Source of the DNA: Tremella fuciformis | Lineage: Eukaryota > Basidiomycota > Tremellomycetes > Tremellales > Tremellaceae | NCBI GenBank assembly: GCA_032768795.1 | Contig: CP136490.1 | Span: 4,774,001 to 4,838,000, forward strand | Length of the DNA: 64,000 bases | Direction of reading: 5' to 3' | Part shown: one piece after another, positions 36,956-47,038 of the stretch | Position numbering within the stretch: position 1 is the stretch's first letter | Layout of the letters: each line of letters opens with the position of its first letter | The notes under the pieces: model-generated | Seen by the model: the letters and a program-made list of their open reading frames with translations, nothing else | Database searches by the model: none | Told to the model about the DNA's origin: nothing | Position numbers and translations under genes: made by a program

Positions 36956-38501
36956 ATGACGCAAGACAACGGGCAGCAATCGGGGCCTGTGAGGTCGCCG
37001 CTGCCTCTCGACAGGCTCCTGCCGTATCTCGAGAAGTACGTCCAGGGATTCCGCGGGGCTCTGGAAGTCAAGCAGTTCAGCGTCAGTCTCTCTCCCTTCC
37101 CTTCCATGTAATTTTGACTGACTGGGACAGTTTGGCCAGGTCAGCATGGGCGTGTACCGTGTGGAGCCTTGCTGAAGGGGCACAGTCGAATCCTACGTAC
37201 CTTCTCACGAGCCCAAGCGGGCAATACGTACTGCGCCGCGCCCCAACAGGTCCCCTCCTTTCCCCTACAGCTCACCGGATCGACCGCGAATATCTGATAC
37301 TCTCGCATCTGAATGCGTACAATGAGCGTCTCGAGAACAGCGCGCCAGATCGCAGAATACCTGTGCCAAGGGTGTTCTGCTTGTGCGAAGACAAGTCTAT
37401 CGTCGGCGCTGCTTTCTACGTCATGGCATTCTTGAAGGGCCGGGTCTTCAGCGACGTGCTCATGCCGAGCATATTGCCTGCAGAGAGGCGACTTTGGTGA
37501 GCTAGAGCAGTAACGTATCTGGCATACGGGACTTCGCTGAAGCGGTCAGCTGGAAAAGCGCCATCGATACACTCACCAAGTTGTCCACCATACCACTGAG
37601 CTCCCTCAGACTCCCCTCCTCGTTTGGCCCGGACCCACTGGAAAGACCATACTTTCCTCGGCAGGTCAAGTCACTTCTCAAGGTGTCCGCAGCACAAGCG
37701 GCCACGCCGTGGCAAGGCGGGACAGTGGGAGAGATCGTACATACCAAAGAGCTGATACCGTGGTTTCAGCAAGGCGCGGCCGAAATCGGGCGGGATGAGC
37801 AGAGACGAGGCGTGGGCGGGATCGTTCATGGCGATTACAAGATTGACAATCTCGTGAGATGCTCTACGGACGATCAGAGTCAAGCTCATGCAAAAGATCT
37901 TCCACCCAACTGAGCCACGAGTCATTGGCATCCTTGACTGGGAGCTGTGCACGCTGGGCTCGCCACTGGCCGATTTGGGCAATCTACTGCTGCCGTTCGC
38001 CTTTCCACCCGTAACGTCCGAAGAGTGGCACGAGCTGTCGGGAGGAAAGCGGAGCGAAGAGTCCGCCACGAGCAATAAGGGCCTGCTTGTGGGCCTGCAA
38101 GGACTGTCGTCAGAACAGACCGGACTTCCGACCAAAGACGAGCTAGAGAGCTGGTGGGTAGAAGGTATGAACGACAACGCAATGTTCCATGCACGTCAAT
38201 CTGGTCGATCAGAACAGCCAGGGGCTGTGTGGCGGCAACCCATACCTGGCATGAGGTCGGTGTTCCGCACACACAAGAGGGGATTGCTGATCAGGTCAGT
38301 TGGGTGCGGTCATGGATCTTCTTCAGGCTGGCTATCATTGCGCAGGGCATATCTGCTCGCGCTGCTCTTGGTCAAGCAAGCTCAGCCGAAGCCACGGCGG
38401 AACGAGGGTTCTTTGACTTTTTCGGTCGCAAGGCGTGGGCAGCCAGAGAAGAAGCAGAGCGAGAGGGGAACACGGCGCAGTCCATCAGGGCAAAGCTGTG
38501 A
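36956..38501 (+). CDS. APH-type phosphotransferase, ACAD10/11 N-terminal domain family
   Basis: This is a stand-alone aminoglycoside-phosphotransferase-fold kinase of the type fused to acyl-CoA dehydrogenase in ACAD10/11; in this family the domain phosphorylates 4-hydroxy acids in their CoA-linked breakdown. No dehydrogenase domain follows here. Motifs are LDRLLPYLEKYVQGF, FGQSNPTYLL, YVLRRAPTGPLLSPTAHRIDREY, FYVMAFLKGRVFSD, the catalytic HGDYKIDNL (HGDxxxxN) and ILDWELCTLGSPLADLG (Mg-binding Asp). The C-terminus includes WVRSWIFFRLAIIAQGI and RGFFDFFGRKAW. The FGQ codons form a 9-nt exon. Its stop lies only 19 bases from the stop of the convergent uL3m gene. Confidence 0.85.
37131..37139 (+). 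other. 9-nt microexon (Phe-Gly-Gln) in the APH-type gene
   Basis: The exon tttggccag is bounded by gggacag and gtcagc. The flanking introns (37082-37130 and from 37140) are both phase 0. It restores the family motif FGQ-SNPTYLL, so it is almost surely spliced in. Confidence 0.8.
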
Positions 38502-38520
38502 TGTCGTGCATGAGCAACAG

Positions 38521-39561
38521 CTACTTGTTGGCCCCACGGCCCGACCACTCTACGACCTGTGGCCATCCTTCCTGCTCTGCCCGTTGGACAGTGCCAGCAG
38601 GTGTGGGCAGAGCCGTCACTCCTTCGCCCAGCCATTTGTCCTCGTCCTTGCCGCTCTTCAAACCCGCCTGTGCCTTCCACCCGACCTTGCGCTTCGCATC
38701 GCGCACCGAGATGAAGCTGTCGTCGGCGCCCGGTACGGCGCCGCGGACGTAAAGTATGTTGAGTGCGAGATCTACGCGGTGAACGAGGAGGTTTTGGACG
38801 GTACGGGTTGCGACGCCCATGTGGCCAGGCATCTTCTTGCCTGGTACTACACGTCCCGGATCCTACTGTTTAGCATTACGCATGCATGGCCTGGAAGGAA
38901 CACACCTGATTTTGGCCGGTTGAGCCGCCCGATCGATGTTTCAGGGAGACACCGTGCGTCGCTTTCAGACCTCTGAACCCATGTCTCTTCATGACACCTT
39001 GGAAGCCTTTCCCAATACTGCCATCATCAGCCTCTCCCCATTGGCCCGAACCGCCGTTATGACTCGCGATGTCCCCGTCACATCGACATACTGCCCCGGC
39101 ACAAAGTGCCCCGCCCCAATCTCCGTGCCAACAGGCAATACCGCATCGCTCGTCACCTGAAATTCCTTCAAGCGATACTTCGGCTCCACGCCCGCAGCTT
39201 TGAAATGCCCCAGCAGTGGTCTAGGCGTAGTGCGGACGGGGCGAGGGGAGGAGCCGATCTGCAGGGAATGCAGGTGATTGTTCTCCGGCGGAGGAGAGTG
39301 CCGGACGACCTGACACGAGTCGAGCTGCAGGACCGTGACGGGCCACCGGCGCCCGTCTTGATCCCAGATGGCTGTCATGCCTCGTTTTCGAGCGAGGACG
39401 CCTGTTCGTTGGGTGTACGGTGTCCATTTTCCGGCTGGGAGAGCGTCGAGGGTAGTGCTGGACGAAGAGGCGAAGGGCTCTTCTGCGGCAGCGGTGACGG
39501 TGGCCAGTGTCCGGCGCAGGAGGGCGGGACCTCTGGCGAGGGACCGGAAAAGGGATGTCAT
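38521..39561 (-). CDS. MRPL9: Mitochondrial large ribosomal subunit protein uL3m
   Basis: A nuclear-encoded mitoribosomal protein of the L3 family. The N-terminus ([22 protein letters not shown]) is a typical Arg/Leu/Ser presequence. [23 protein letters not shown], then [37 protein letters not shown] and [14 protein letters not shown] follow. The C-terminus has [21 protein letters not shown]. Exon 1 (39068-39561) is joined by a GC-AG intron (39018-39067); without it the frame breaks exactly at the conserved IGKGFQG. A second, GT-AG intron follows GQNQ. It is head-to-head with the NDUFAF3-like gene. Confidence 0.92.
39018..39067 (-). other. GC-AG intron in uL3m
   Basis: The donor is tc|gcgagt, the branch-like site gctgat and the acceptor ggcag; 50 nt, phase 2. 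It joins DVTGTS to IGKGFQG, the invariant L3 motif. Confidence 0.85.
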
Positions 39562-39733
39562 CGTACTGGCAGTCGCTAAGGGAGTTGGCAGATATGGTCG
39601 AGGAGTTCGATGCTGAGGAGAGCAAACGGACAGTTCGTCTTGAACCAGGCAGATTTCGACGGAACCAAAATTTCCGGCCCGTGAATGACGAGATGACGGG
39701 CCAGCGATCAGGTCCGTCTCTATATCGACCTCG

Positions 39734-40453
39734 ATGTCGCTCAACACGATGCGACCGACTGCTTGGCGCAGCCTGCAGCTGGCACCGGTTGCCTCGGGCT
39801 CCAAGCTACTTCCTTCTCGTCTGCCAATTTTCCGTGCGGCATGGATACCGAATCATCGGCACAGGGCTAGCAAGCCGATCACCTCCCGAGTCCAGCTACA
39901 TACCTCTACTCCTTGCCGGTCCGGCTTGCAAAACATCTTCGAGCAGCCCGAGCGACCCGCACTATCAATAGTCAAGCTCACTGACCGCGGATTCCACCTC
40001 TCAGATCAGCTCGTCGTGCCGGGCGGTCTGATCATCCTCGACCACCGGGCATTCTTGTGGGACGTCGATCCGCCGAGTCCACCAACACCGGGCGGATGGG
40101 GGGCCTGGACGAAGGATCGTTTCGCCATGTTTGAAAGTGTCTCACCGCGTCCAGGCATGTGCATTCTCAATCGGCGAGTCTCAGGCTGACTGGCAGAAAT
40201 ATTGCTATTTGGTACGGGGCGGACGGTCGTCCCGCCCCCGAAAGAGGTCCGGGAGTACGTGAGCTCGTTGGGCATCCAGATGGACGTCATGGACTCGGTA
40301 CGCTTTTCCCATAGTATTATGCTTGTCGCGCAGCTTATTGCTCAGAGGAATGCCGCCTCAACATATAACCTGCTCATCGAAGAGGGGAGGAGGATCGGCG
40401 TGGCATTATGCCCTCTTCACCCCGTCGACCCGCGGACTGGGAGCGGGAGATGA
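39734..40453 (+). CDS. Mitochondrial NDUFAF3-like protein (Mth938/DUF498 domain)
   Basis: Family members help assemble respiratory complex I in the mitochondrial matrix. The Arg/Ser-rich N-terminus looks like a targeting sequence. FHLSDQLVVPGGLIILDHRAFLWDV is followed by EILLFGTGRTVVPPPKEV, SSLGIQMDVMDS and RNAASTYNLLIEEGRRIGVALCPL, the family core. Two introns are needed: a GC-AG one at 40155-40196 before EILLFGTG, and a GT-AG one between MDS and RNAAS. Presence of this gene implies that the organism has complex I. Confidence 0.9.
40155..40196 (+). other. GC-AG intron in the NDUFAF3-like gene
   Basis: The donor is ccag|gcatgt, the branch-like site gctgac and the acceptor tggcag; 42 nt, phase 1. 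The GT three bases downstream gives the wrong frame for ILLFGTG. Confidence 0.8.
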
Positions 40454-40905
40454 CATCACATCCTAAAATTGCCTTTTCAACTCTCAAGTCTGATTCAGTC
40501 CTCAATGAAGACTTCGGTTGGCACACAGTCACTGACACTGACTCGCGACCAAGCCGTCGATGTCTGGTCGCAGGTGAGACCTTGCTACAGCGCTAGAATT
40601 CCTCCTACAGTTGTCCCAATATCTTCGACGAGCAGCACGCGATCAGCGTGTCAATCGGCCGACGCATCTTCCCACTGTCTACCAAGCACGTTTCAGTAGC
40701 AGAGGAGAGACTTGATACAATTGCGCATCATCAAAGGATGGTTGCGGGACTGGGAAATAGGTCTTCGTGCTGGCATTACTAGCAGAATACACATCGAAGT
40801 CCCTCTTCAACCCCATCGCCTCAATCCCCCGCACACCTACTGCTAAACTATCACAACCCATAACCCCACCGCTGATTTTTAACGAGAGACACAGGCTCAG
40901 TCACG
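40454..40905. promoter_or_regulatory. Intergenic region upstream of ABC transporter copy 2
   Basis: The 452 bases lie between two plus-strand genes and should hold the copy 2 promoter. Near the start there is a C/A-rich tract (cccataaccccaccg). No gene was recognised. Confidence 0.45.
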
Positions 40906-43900
40906 ATGACTATCCCGTTTTACAAGCCGGCTGCGCCTCCTCCGGGGGTGTTCTACAACGTTGCCCTCCCCGAGAAGAGCGCGGGTTGGCTTTCCAGGCT
41001 GTTCTTCCATTGGGTTACTCCCATTCTCAAAGTGGGCTACGCCCGCCCACTTGAAGCTGATGGTGAGCTAGCATCATGTTGACGATTGCACGACTGAGTC
41101 TGGCAGATTTATGGACACTCACCGAGGAGCTCCAATGCCGAACGGTCCGTCCCGCCGAGTTACTACTTGATTGCGGTCTGCTAACTGCGGAGTGCAGAAT
41201 GCCGAAAAGCTTGAAGCCAATTTTATGAAGCGCATGCCCCCCTCTCTTCGGCCAGCTGAGTACCGGCCAGCTCAGTCTGACGCTCTACAGCATAAAGAAA
41301 TAGAAAAGGACGTCGAGAGACTCCCGCCGCCTGCTGTTTACATTGAGCAGAGCGCTCCGGCGGAGACGGGGCAAGACGAGCGACTGACGACCCTCCTGGA
41401 AGACAACCTCTTCGCAGAGCAGCAGCTCTCTCGCGTGTCGTATTTTCTCCCAGAAGACGGTGGCAATCGTGCGTCCTTCGTCGAAGCCGCCCTGCGTCAC
41501 CCGCGACGTTCGTCAATCCCATCAAAACACTCGGACGAGACGCGAAGAATGTCCCAAGCTCGCAGAGACTCGCGAGTGGCCTCGCAGATATACGCCGAGA
41601 CACTGCAAGACCAGTTCGACAAGAAGACGGCCAAAAAGATCGCCGAAGGCAGGCTTGCGATCGAAGATGGGAAACGGTACGACATGTCGCTCTGGAAGGC
41701 AATCTACTTCACAATCTGGAAGAAATGGTGGCTCGCGGTAGTGCTCGACGGGATCGGATGTGAGCTTTTTCTTTCGACCAATCATTGCAGGGATTGACGC
41801 ATAAGCTGGCATGAGGATCTGCGCCCCACTACTGACCCGCCTGATCATTCAACAACTCACGGAGGCCCATGACTTTCACCAGGCCGTCATCGCCGGCCAG
41901 TCCACTGCCGACCTTCCTATTCCCAAGCCGATTGGCTATGGGATCGGGATCGCATTTGCCTACTTTGCCTTGCAAATTCTCAGCGGAATTATCCTGTACT
42001 TGGAAATCCAGATCGCCACGGTCTTGGGGTGCACTACCAAAGCTGCTGTGCGTCGCCTTCAGAAAAGTCTCTCTGCTGATATGAGGTAGATTATAGACGT
42101 GATTGCGAAGAAGGCAATGTGAGTTGTGCTCTGAGCCAAGAGATAGGTGCTGACAGCTTCAGACGCCTGTCACCGAAGTCGCGACTTGAAATGACCAGCG
42201 GAAGAGTCACACAAATGGTCACAGCAGACACCTCCTACTTGGTCTGTCTCCTTGTCGAGATTGGTCGCGACTGATCTGTAGGATTGGGTTCTTCCAGCCA
42301 CGGTTGAATTACCGGTACAGCCTGTTATCATCTGTGTCGGCATTGGCATACTTGTCTATGTCATGGGATACTCGGCGCTCGTCGGAATCGCTGTCAGTTG
42401 GCGTCCGCTATGGATTCAACGCTGATTGACAGGTTCTTTTGTTCGCGGCTCCTTCGCAGGGCTACATGTTCAAGAAGTTGTTGTCCTTCCGCACGGAACA
42501 AGAAGCGCTTGTCGACAAGCGTATTAAGCTGCTCACGGAAGCTATCAGCAATATAAGAGTCGTCAAGCTGTATGCGTACGAGACGCTTTTCCTCGATAAG
42601 GTCTCAGCAATACGAAGACAAGAACACGCTATGTTGAGGAAGTTCTCTAGCATTTGGGCCGCAATCTGGGGCAGTTTCGAACTTACGCCGGTGGCAGCGA
42701 CGATCTGTGAGCCAAGCGATACAGCAATGAAACGTCGTCAGGCTTACCGGCAGTAACATTCGTTACATATAGTCTCTCTGGCCATGCCCTGACTCCCTCG
42801 GTGGTCTTCACAGGTCTTCAATTCTTTTCCATCCTCAACATGCCAATTTCTTCCCTGCCGAACATACTTTCGGGTCTTATGGATGCGATCAGTGGTCTGA
42901 GTGGGTCATCCTTTTCACGATGACATGCCAAAAGCTAATCTTGCAGGGCGGATCACTCAGCTTCTCAAGGTCAGGCGAAGCAAGAATTCTCAAGCGACAG
43001 ATCCGCTGATAGACAGAGCGAGGAGCTGCCCCATGACATTCAGACTGACTGGCACTCTCCATGGGCGATAAACGTCTCTGGCGATTTCCAATTCGAAGGC
43101 TCTGCAAATACAGACAAAGCAACATCTGATGGCAAGCGGACAAGTATTTCGGAGAAGCAGTCGCACGATGATGACGAACACGACAAGACGGACCAAAGAG
43201 TCAGCTTCTCTGACCACCCCGAAAAAGCCTTCTCCCTGCGTGACCTCGATCTGAAGATCAGGCCAGGTAAGTGACTGCGCATACATCGGAAACTAAGCTC
43301 ATCGATGCAGGTGCCCTGGTGTGCGTTGTCGGCAGGGTCGGCACTGGCAAGTCTGCCCTGCTTCTCTCCATGGTGAATGAAATGAAGCGACTGCGAGGGC
43401 ATATTTCTTTCGGAGGAAAGCTCAGCTACGGCAAGTCATATGCGGGATGCGTTCAACCGCTGATAGCAGTACCTCAACAAGCCTGGGTGCAGTCTGGGAC
43501 GGTCAGAGACAACATCACTTTCTCCAGCTCGGAGGAACAGGTGGACGAGGTCAAGCTGAGAGCTGTGATAGAAGCTTGTTGCCTCAATCCGGACATCCAG
43601 TCATGGACGGATGGGCAGTTGTGAGTCTGAACCACATTCATTACGTCGGTCTGACAGCAGCACACAAGTCGGAGAGAAGGGGATCACGCTGTCCGGGGGG
43701 CAAAGGCAGCGACTTTGCATAGCAAGAGCGGCATATGACACCGGAGACATCGTCCTCCTCGACGATCCTCTATCGGCAGTTGATGCCCAGGTCGGACTGC
43801 ATCTTTTGCACAACTGCATACTCAGTGGTCCATTGGCAAGCCGAACAAGGGTCCTGGTCACTCATCACTTGGACGTGCTACCATTTGCAGACGTTGTCCT

Positions 43901-46763
43901 TGTCATGGACAGGACTGGGGCAAACGAGGGCAGGATAGTCCAGCAAGGCAGTTACAAAGTGAGACCGATTAGAATAATTCGACTACTAGCTAAAAGCAGG
44001 AACTGGCCTCAAAGCCTGGCGCATTCAGCAAGCTGATTGCCGAGTTTGGCTCCACTCTGCAAGAAGAGAAACGGAGGACAGACACATCAGATGCTCAGGA
44101 AACAACGCAAGCGCCCTCCAGTCAAGAAAAGTCTGGCGAAAATGAGAAAGACCAACTCATTCTTGCAGAAGAACGAGAAACTGGCGCTGTAGGCTGGAAC
44201 GTCTATGTGTCCTATCTAAAGGCGACAGGTTCATGGCTCTGGCCACTGGCTGCAGGCTCTCTTCTGCTTCTGGAACAAGGTGCAACCGTCGGCACCTCCC
44301 TCATTCTGGGCTTCTGGTCAAACCAAGAATTTTCTGGATGGACAAATGGCGAGTACATGGGGCTGTATGCAGGTATGTCAATCTTGCATTCACTCTTGGT
44401 CAGCTGGATGACCATCAGGTGTTGGAGCTTCCGTGGCGATCCTTGCTGTGGGATCACTCATTTGTTCTGGAAAGATCTGCTGATAAGACAGTGGGTGACA
44501 GGCAATGTAATGATGCTTGCAGGCATTGCAGCCTCCTACCGCATGTTCAACACTGCATGGAACGCTGTGATGAGAAGTCCAACAACTTGGCATGACAGAA
44601 CACCAGTCAGCTGGTCTCCATTGCCCACGTCACAGCTGATTTCTTTAGACTGGAAGAATCACAAGTAGACTGTCAAAAGGTCCATCCTCCAACTTGTCTG
44701 AGAGGCTGGCTTACTGGCAGACATTCAGATGCTGGATGACAGAATGGCAACCATGTGGTACCAATTCCTTTAGTAAGCTGTCTGCCCAGATTCAGAGCCT
44801 CAGCTGAGTCTATAAGCTCTGTGCTCAACATCCTTGGAACGTTTGGACTGATCATCTACACATATCCATACCTCGGTTTGGCGTTCATTCCAATTCTTGT
44901 CTTCTTTGTCAATCTCCATTTAACAGATTGGTGTGTGGCTGATGTTATAGTGGATCTGCGCTTCATACTACCGCACTACTTCCAGAGAGCTCAAGAGGCT
45001 GGATTCCACCCTCAGATCACATGTCTACAGCACAATTGGAGAAATGGTATGTACTCAAAATTCCTCAGCATCTGAGCACTGAGACAATCAGCTTGCTGGC
45101 AGAGTGGTAATCTCGGCCTTTGCAAGACAGAGGGACTACCAAGAGAGACTGGCAGATGCCATTGATGGGCAGAATGTAAGTCCTGCTGCATCGCACATTT
45201 ATTGCTGAGCTGATTTTCAGAGAGCATATATCCTAAGTGTGAGCAGCTGCAATGTAAATGGCTTGACTCACCATTCAGGTTGCCCTTCAGAGATGGCTTG
45301 CTGTCAGGCTAGTATTTTGCAGCCAAGGTCTTGTGCTTGCAAGTCAAATTTTGCTCCATGTTTGTCTAAGCTGAAGCAGCAGTTGATAGCCATTTTTGGT
45401 GTGGCTTTCAGGGAACAAGTCAATGCTTCAAAGTTTGGCGTAGTCATCAGCTATGCTGCCTCCACTGCAACTGGTCAGTGCTGAGGTATGTGATGAAACA
45501 GGCTCACCCTGGCAGTCCTGAACAGTCTTGTTCCTCTCTTTGCAAAATGTGAAGCAGAAATGGCATGTTCTCTGCACTTGCAGCTGAAAGCTCCACTAAT
45601 GATCAGAACAATGTTGAACGGGTGCAGCACTTCATGCAGCTGGAGACAGAAGCAGCCCCAACCCTGCCCACTGACCCATTGCCTTCAGAGAATTGGCCAT
45701 CAAAAGGGGAAGTGACTTTCACAAATGTCTGCTTGCAATACAGACCTGAACTACCAATGGTGCTCAAACAAGTGAGCTTCAAAATTCAAGGTGGGGAGAG
45801 GGTTGGAATCATAGGAAGGACAGGTGCTGGGAAGAGCTCAATTGCTCAAGCTCTGTTCAGGACGGTGGAAATCTGTGATGGAAACATTCTCATTGATGGA
45901 AAAGACTGCAGCAAGCTAGGACTTGACACTGTAAGTTTGGTGACAGTCATTTGAGCTTGACACTGACAGCTAGCTGAGGACAAGACTGGCAATCATACCA
46001 CAAGATGCTTTTCTGTTTGAGGGCACAGTCAGGTTTGTTATTTCTACACACTGTGTGCCTTACACTTACTTGCAGGGAGAATATTGATCCTGCTCAAGCA
46101 AAGACAGACAATGAGCTGAAGAGAATCCTGTCACTGATTTACAACAGCGCAAGAGCCTCAGAGAGCTTGCGCCAAAAATTCAGACTGGACACTAAAGTGG
46201 AGAATGAGGGTGCAAATTTCAGTGCAGGAGAACGCCAGCTGTGTGAGTCCACCAAAACATTGCACCTTTTTCTTCAGTTGAGCTGACATCAGTGGGACTG
46301 CTGAGAGCACTAGTGCGGAACTGCAAGGTTCTTCTGCTAGATGAAGCCACATCTTCCTTAGACCCAGAAACAGATGCCTTGATCCAAACAATAATTCAAA
46401 CAAATTTTAAAGACACTACAGTGAGCGCCAATTGCATGCTTGAAGACAAACTCAGCTAACAAAAAGCTAATCTCAATCGCACACAGACTGCAAACAGTGG
46501 CCTACTATGACCGTATTTTGGTTCTTGATGAGGGTCAGGTCAAAGAAGTAAGTTTGATGTTGTATGTCCCCAGACTGACAAATGATAGTATGATGCCCCA
46601 CTGGCTCTCTTTGACCAGCCAAAGTCTACTTTCAGATCCCTGTGCACTCAGAAGGTAGTTCTTATAAGTTGTTTTTGGCAGAAACCTGCTGATTCATCAG
46701 GGATTGTCTAGAGCAGACCTGGTCAAGATCCAGAGAGATGCTCAGGCAACGGCCGAAGTATGA
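40906..46763 (+). CDS. ABCC transporter, YOR1-type (copy 2), 3' half CpG-depleted
   Basis: This is the paralogue of the gene at 25848-31362, with the same domain order. It begins [14 protein letters not shown], then [24 protein letters not shown]1 has [48 protein letters not shown] and [17 protein letters not shown]2 was rebuilt exon by exon ([58 protein letters not shown]), then NBD2 with [32 protein letters not shown] and [15 protein letters not shown]. It ends [20 protein letters not shown]. No frame break was found, so it is not a pseudogene despite its odd composition after about 44.46 kb. Three GC-AG introns are required. Confidence 0.88.
43431..43469 (+). other. GC-AG intron in ABC copy 2 (NBD1)
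   Basis: The donor is tacg|gcaagt and the acceptor atagcag; 39 nt, phase 1. It yields [13 protein letters not shown]. Copy 1 has a GT donor (gtccgt) at the same codon. Confidence 0.85.
45339..45379 (+). other. GC-AG intron in ABC copy 2 (TMD2)
   Basis: The donor is gctt|gcaagt and the acceptor gaagcag; 41 nt, phase 0. It joins [11 protein letters not shown] to [10 protein letters not shown]. The local homology is weaker than at the other sites. Confidence 0.65.
45563..45606 (+). other. GC-AG intron in ABC copy 2 (before NBD2)
   Basis: The donor is aatg|gcatgt and the acceptor gatcag; 44 nt, phase 0. It joins CEAEM to NNVERVQHF. Copy 1 uses a GT donor at the corresponding place. Confidence 0.8.
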
Positions 46764-47038
46764 TACATGTAGACGGTCTTCGCAGTTTTATGTGCTCCTA
46801 CATGGTATGCATGCGCTCCTCTGTCATCCTGCCCGGAAGTTTGGTTGGTCATACTCAAAGGAAAATACAAAAGGAAAAGCGAAATAAAAGGAAATGCTTT
46901 CCAGAAATGCCCCTGAGCCCGACGCCGCCGATCCCGACGCCGGATTTCCGGACAGACTTTCAGATGATTTTGGATCAGACAGACGCATACATTGTCACAC
47001 TCGCCCTCCATCTTCCCTCACAGCGGGAGTGAGACAAG

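Larger units (their letters stand above)
44460..46740. other. CpG-depleted block inside ABC copy 2
   Basis: By eye, lines covering this stretch carry about 20-25 CpG dinucleotides in 2.28 kb, and many 60-base lines have none. Adjacent lines before 44.4 kb and after 46.75 kb usually have one to four each. Both exons and introns are affected, while the encoded protein stays intact. The left edge is gradual. Confidence 0.75.

Noticed and set aside
37888..38976. 362-codon ORF running past the APH gene
   Set aside because: Only its first part is the true frame of the kinase. Beyond the intron it is out of frame and overlaps uL3m antisense.
39000..39070. Frameshift in uL3m before IGKGFQG
   Set aside because: A 50-nt GC-AG intron with correct phase explains the break without a mutation.
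40469..40861. Small ORFs on both strands upstream of ABC copy 2
   Set aside because: Low complexity, no conserved motif, and located where a promoter is expected.
40906..46763. ABC transporter copy 2 as a decayed pseudogene
   Set aside because: Its base composition and stops in naive frames suggested decay. Rebuilding the exons gave an uninterrupted protein with all NBD motifs once GC-AG introns were allowed.
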